Shown here piece by piece: positions 61,850-64,000 of a DNA stretch of 64,000 bases (within the stretch, counting starts at the first letter, position 1; every line of letters starts with the position of its first letter). The stretch is from Methylobacterium marchantiae (GTDB lineage Bacteria > Pseudomonadota > Alphaproteobacteria > Rhizobiales > Beijerinckiaceae): NCBI RefSeq assembly GCF_022179405.1, contig NZ_BPQT01000037.1, positions 62,001 to 126,000 of the forward strand, read 5' to 3'. The notes under the pieces were generated by a model that ran no database searches, was not told the origin of the DNA, and saw only the letters and a program-made list of their open reading frames with translations. The position numbers and the translations under genes were made by a program.

Positions 61850-62557
61850 TCAATTGGCGAACAGGCGTAGGTCCGCCCGGGCATGGCGGGCGGCGGCGAT
61901 CTCGATCAACGGCGTGAAGGCCGTTAGGACGATCTCGTCCTCCTCGCCGGGATCGGATTCGGGCAGGGGCCGGCCGGCGACCTCCGCCAGAATCGGCAGC
62001 AGGGCCGTGAGGATGCGCTGGGCCTCGATGGCGCCGACGATTCCGAGACGGATCGCGGCCGTGACGCAGCCTGCCGCCGCCTGATATCCGGCGATCTGCG
62101 CCACCGCGCCCTCGCCGAGGCCGAGGGCGCGCCAGAGCGTGCCCTGGACGATCGGGAGGTGTCCGAGGAGCCGCCGGTCGCGGACCGCCTGCCGCAGATC
62201 CTCCGCGCCGGGCGTACCGAGACGGGAATGGGTGGCAAGCAGCGCGGCGCCGTTGCGCCGGCTTCCCGTCCGCATGGGCTCGGCGATGGTGGCGGCCTCG
62301 ATCGCCGCGTCGATGGCGGCGAGCCGGTCGATGTCGTTCCCGGCGCGATGCGACAGGATCAGGGCGACACGGTCGCTCCCCGCCCAGCGGTGGCGCAGCA
62401 CCACCTCGATCGCGCGCGACAGCCCTTCTCCTCCAAAACCCTCGCCTCCGATCCGTTCCCCCAGGGCCGCGAGCCCCTCGATGCCGTTGGAGAAGGCGAA
62501 GCTGCCGCTCGGGAAGGTGGAATCCGCCTGCTGCAGCGCGACGAGATTTTCCAGCAT
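61850..62557 (-). CDS. ureF: Urease accessory protein UreF
   Basis: 235-residue helical protein acting with UreD and UreG in nickel insertion. It begins MLENLVALQQADSTFPSGSF, followed by AFSNGIEGL, and has LLGHLPIVQGTLWRALGLGE, AAAGCVTAAIRLGIVGAIEA and AFTPLIEIAAARHARAD. ATG 62557 overlaps the ureE stop by one base (TGATG). The frame is open upstream across ureE but only as a shadow. Confidence 0.9.
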   Translation of the reverse strand: MLENLVALQQADSTFPSGSFAFSNGIEGLAALGERIGGEGFGGEGLSRAIEVVLRHRWAGSDRVALILSHRAGNDIDRLAAIDAAIEAATIAEPMRTGSRRNGAALLATHSRLGTPGAEDLRQAVRDRRLLGHLPIVQGTLWRALGLGEGAVAQIAGYQAAAGCVTAAIRLGIVGAIEAQRILTALLPILAEVAGRPLPESDPGEEDEIVLTAFTPLIEIAAARHARADLRLFAN

Positions 62558-63021
62558 CAGATCGTCTCGGGCGGCGCATCGACGGAAGGGGCGACACGCC
62601 CGTCGGTGGCGAGTGCGCCCAGGCGGGCGAGGTAGGCATCGGGTTCGCCATCGAGGGCGACCAAGAGGGCATCCCCGTCGAACCTGACGCGCCAATGCAG
62701 GTTGCCGGCATGATAGCCGAGCTCCACCGCCGCTGCCCTGTCCGCCGGCACCAGGCGCAGCCAGCGTTCCGCCCCGACCCGCAGGACGATGGCACGATCC
62801 GGATCGAGGACGAGGACGGCTCCGTCGAACAGGGTCTCGTCGCGTGGCAGGGCGATGGCGATCTCCTCGCCCCCTCGGGTCGTCGCCCGCAGGCGCCGGC
62901 GCGCCGTGTCCGCGGTCTCTATGGTTAGGATGTCGACCGCATGGCGATGATCGAGGTGGTGCAGGCGCCGGGCGATCTCGGGCTCGCTCCGGTTTCCGAT
63001 GATTCGATCGATGACCCGCAT
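62557..63021 (-). CDS. ureE: Urease accessory protein UreE
   Basis: 154-residue nickel metallochaperone. N-terminal RVIDRIIGNRSEPEIARRLH; GEEIAIALPRDETLFDGAVL and ELGYHAGNLHWRVRFDGDAL correspond to the central domains, with the conserved nickel-site His in LGYHAGNLHW. It lacks the His-rich C-terminal tail seen in some UreE proteins and ends APSVDAPPETI. ATG 63021 is preferred; ATG 63042 is an alternative. First gene of ureEF-AB-C-G-D, downstream of glmS. Confidence 0.85.
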   Translation of the reverse strand: MRVIDRIIGNRSEPEIARRLHHLDHRHAVDILTIETADTARRRLRATTRGGEEIAIALPRDETLFDGAVLVLDPDRAIVLRVGAERWLRLVPADRAAAVELGYHAGNLHWRVRFDGDALLVALDGEPDAYLARLGALATDGRVAPSVDAPPETI

Positions 63022-63108
63022 GCTGTCCCCGGTCTCCCTCATGCGCCCGAACCCGTAGCATCGGCCTTTTCCGGGACGGACGCATCCCCGATCCCGGAAC
63101 AGGCCGCC

Positions 63109-64000
63109 CTATTCCACCGTCACGGATTTCGCGAGGTTGCGCGGCTGGTCCACGTCTTTCCCCATGAACACGGCGGTGTGGTAGGCGATGAGCTGGATCG
63201 GCACCGCGTAGACGATGGGCGCCACGACCGGGTCGAGGTCGGGCATCGTCACCGTCGCCATGGTGTCGAGGCCGGCGGCCGCGGCGCCCTTGGCATCGCC
63301 GATGAGGATGATGCGTCCTCCGCGTGCGGCCACCTCCTGCATGTTCGACACCGTCTTCTCGAAGATCGCGTCGTGGGGCGCGATCACGATCACCGGCACG
63401 CTCTCGTCGATGAGGGCGATGGGACCGTGCTTGAGCTCGCCCGCGGCGTAGCCCTCGGCATGGATGTAGCTGATTTCCTTGAGCTTCAGGGCGCCTTCCA
63501 GGGCCATCGGGTAGCTCGTGCCGCGGCCGAGATAGAGCACGTCGCGGGCCTTCGAGACCTCGCGGGCCAGAAGCTCGATCTCGCCTTCCAGCTTGGTCGC
63601 ATCCGCCATCAGGCCCGGGACGGTGATGAGCGCGTCGACGAGTTCGCGCTCGCGCTCGGCGCTGAGGGTCCCCCGTGCCCGTCCGGCCGCGATGGCGAGG
63701 CACAGCAGCACCGTGAGCTGGCAGGAGAAGGCCTTGGTGGAGGCCACCCCGATCTCGGGGCCGGCCAGCGTCGGCACCACGGCCGAGGCCTCGCGGGCGA
63801 TGGTGGAGGTCGGCACGTTGACCACCGCCAGCGTGTGCTGGCCTTGGCTCTTGGCGTAGCGCAGGGAGGCCAGGGTGTCGGCGGTCTCGCCCGATTGCGA
63901 GATGACGAGGGTGAGGCCGGCCTTGTCGAGGGGCGGCTCGCGGTAGCGCGCCTCGGAGGCGACGTCGATCTCCACGGGCAGCCGCGCCAGGGATTCGAAC
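63109..64000 (-). CDS. glmS: Glutamine-fructose-6-phosphate aminotransferase, C-terminal part (partial)
   Basis: The last 296 residues of GlmS, which makes glucosamine-6-phosphate for cell-wall synthesis; the N-terminal glutaminase domain is outside the window. The two SIS domains are visible: VISQSGETADTLASLRYAKS, EIGVASTKAFSCQL, VLYLGRGTSYPMALEGALKL, KEISYIHAEGYAAGELKHGP and the fixed C-terminus DQPRNLAKSVTVE. The gene ends 88 bp before ureE on the same strand, with no clear terminator between. Confidence 0.97.
   Translation of the reverse strand, partial: FESLARLPVEIDVASEARYREPPLDKAGLTLVISQSGETADTLASLRYAKSQGQHTLAVVNVPTSTIAREASAVVPTLAGPEIGVASTKAFSCQLTVLLCLAIAAGRARGTLSAERERELVDALITVPGLMADATKLEGEIELLAREVSKARDVLYLGRGTSYPMALEGALKLKEISYIHAEGYAAGELKHGPIALIDESVPVIVIAPHDAIFEKTVSNMQEVAARGGRIILIGDAKGAAAAGLDTMATVTMPDLDPVVAPIVYAVPIQLIAYHTAVFMGKDVDQPRNLAKSVTVE

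Noticed and set aside
1-64000. CRISPR arrays, tRNA or rRNA genes, and integrase or transposase genes
   Set aside because: Looked for and not seen; repeats present are either dispersed pairs or short tandems without CRISPR spacing, and no transposase-like protein is encoded.

Overview
This is a GC-rich window that looks like the chromosome of an alphaproteobacterium. Its gene content points to Hyphomicrobiales and most likely a Methylobacterium/Methylorubrum-type organism: a sdhE/recG/mfd block, a malyl-CoA-lyase-like CoA-ester lyase, a plasmid-type RepA on a chromosome, a fused UreAB urease and an IalB-family protein. That assignment is inference from gene content; no rRNA or marker phylogeny is present. 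No rRNA, tRNA or CRISPR array was seen.

Layout. 0-4.5 kb: a solute-binding protein cut by the window edge, a palindromic repeat, cystathionine beta-lyase, then a distinctly AT-richer two-gene island (three-Cys-motif partner TcmP facing a DUF5131/Gp37-Gp68 three-Cys protein). 4.5-9.3 kb: an FMN-binding protein, a LAB_N/GT2/ArnT-like lipid-glycosylation operon, and two divergent DJ-1/PfpI-family genes. 9.3-11.6 kb: a plasmid-like replication module consisting of a small winged-helix gene, promoter palindromes, repA and six iterons spaced in multiples of 11 bp. 11.6-19.7 kb: mazG, a DoxX-like membrane gene, pabBAC (folate), rimO, pncA, quinone oxidoreductase and two tiny ORFs. 19.8-29.9 kb: a frameshifted hydrolase, a GntP permease, a Coq6-family hydroxylase, a patatin, a CoA-ester lyase, hspQ, ialB, a degenerate ANL-superfamily protein with a CtrA-like box, and a receiver-like protein lacking the phospho-acceptor. 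30-38.4 kb: mfd, sdhE, recG, and two membrane-protein genes (one DUF502). 38.4-46.2 kb: a cobalt-type nitrile hydratase operon with a His-rich tail, an EEP-family phosphatase/nuclease, and a DeoR-controlled operon (M20 amidohydrolase, two choline-kinase-like kinases, an IMPase-family phosphatase). 47-49.5 kb: an OprB porin and a MOSC protein. 49.5-63 kb: amidase, a urea/amide ABC transporter with two binding proteins, and a complete urease set. The window ends inside glmS.

How the parts fit. Much of the right half is about taking nitrogen from C-N compounds. Nitrile hydratase makes amides, the amidase releases ammonia from amides, the Urt-type transporter imports urea or short amides, and urease releases ammonia. 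The M20 carbamoylase-like enzyme, the isonitrile-hydratase-like DJ-1 protein and nicotinamidase fit the same theme. Many genes overlap by 1-4 bp, which implies tightly coupled operons on the minus strand.

Two dispersed repeat families each occur twice: about 110-135 bp with perfect terminal inverted repeats, and about 110 bp that supplies the oprB stop codon. The best candidates for under-described biology are the TcmP/DUF5131 island, the chromosomal RepA-iteron module with its winged-helix neighbour, and the DeoR/carbamoylase/double-kinase operon.
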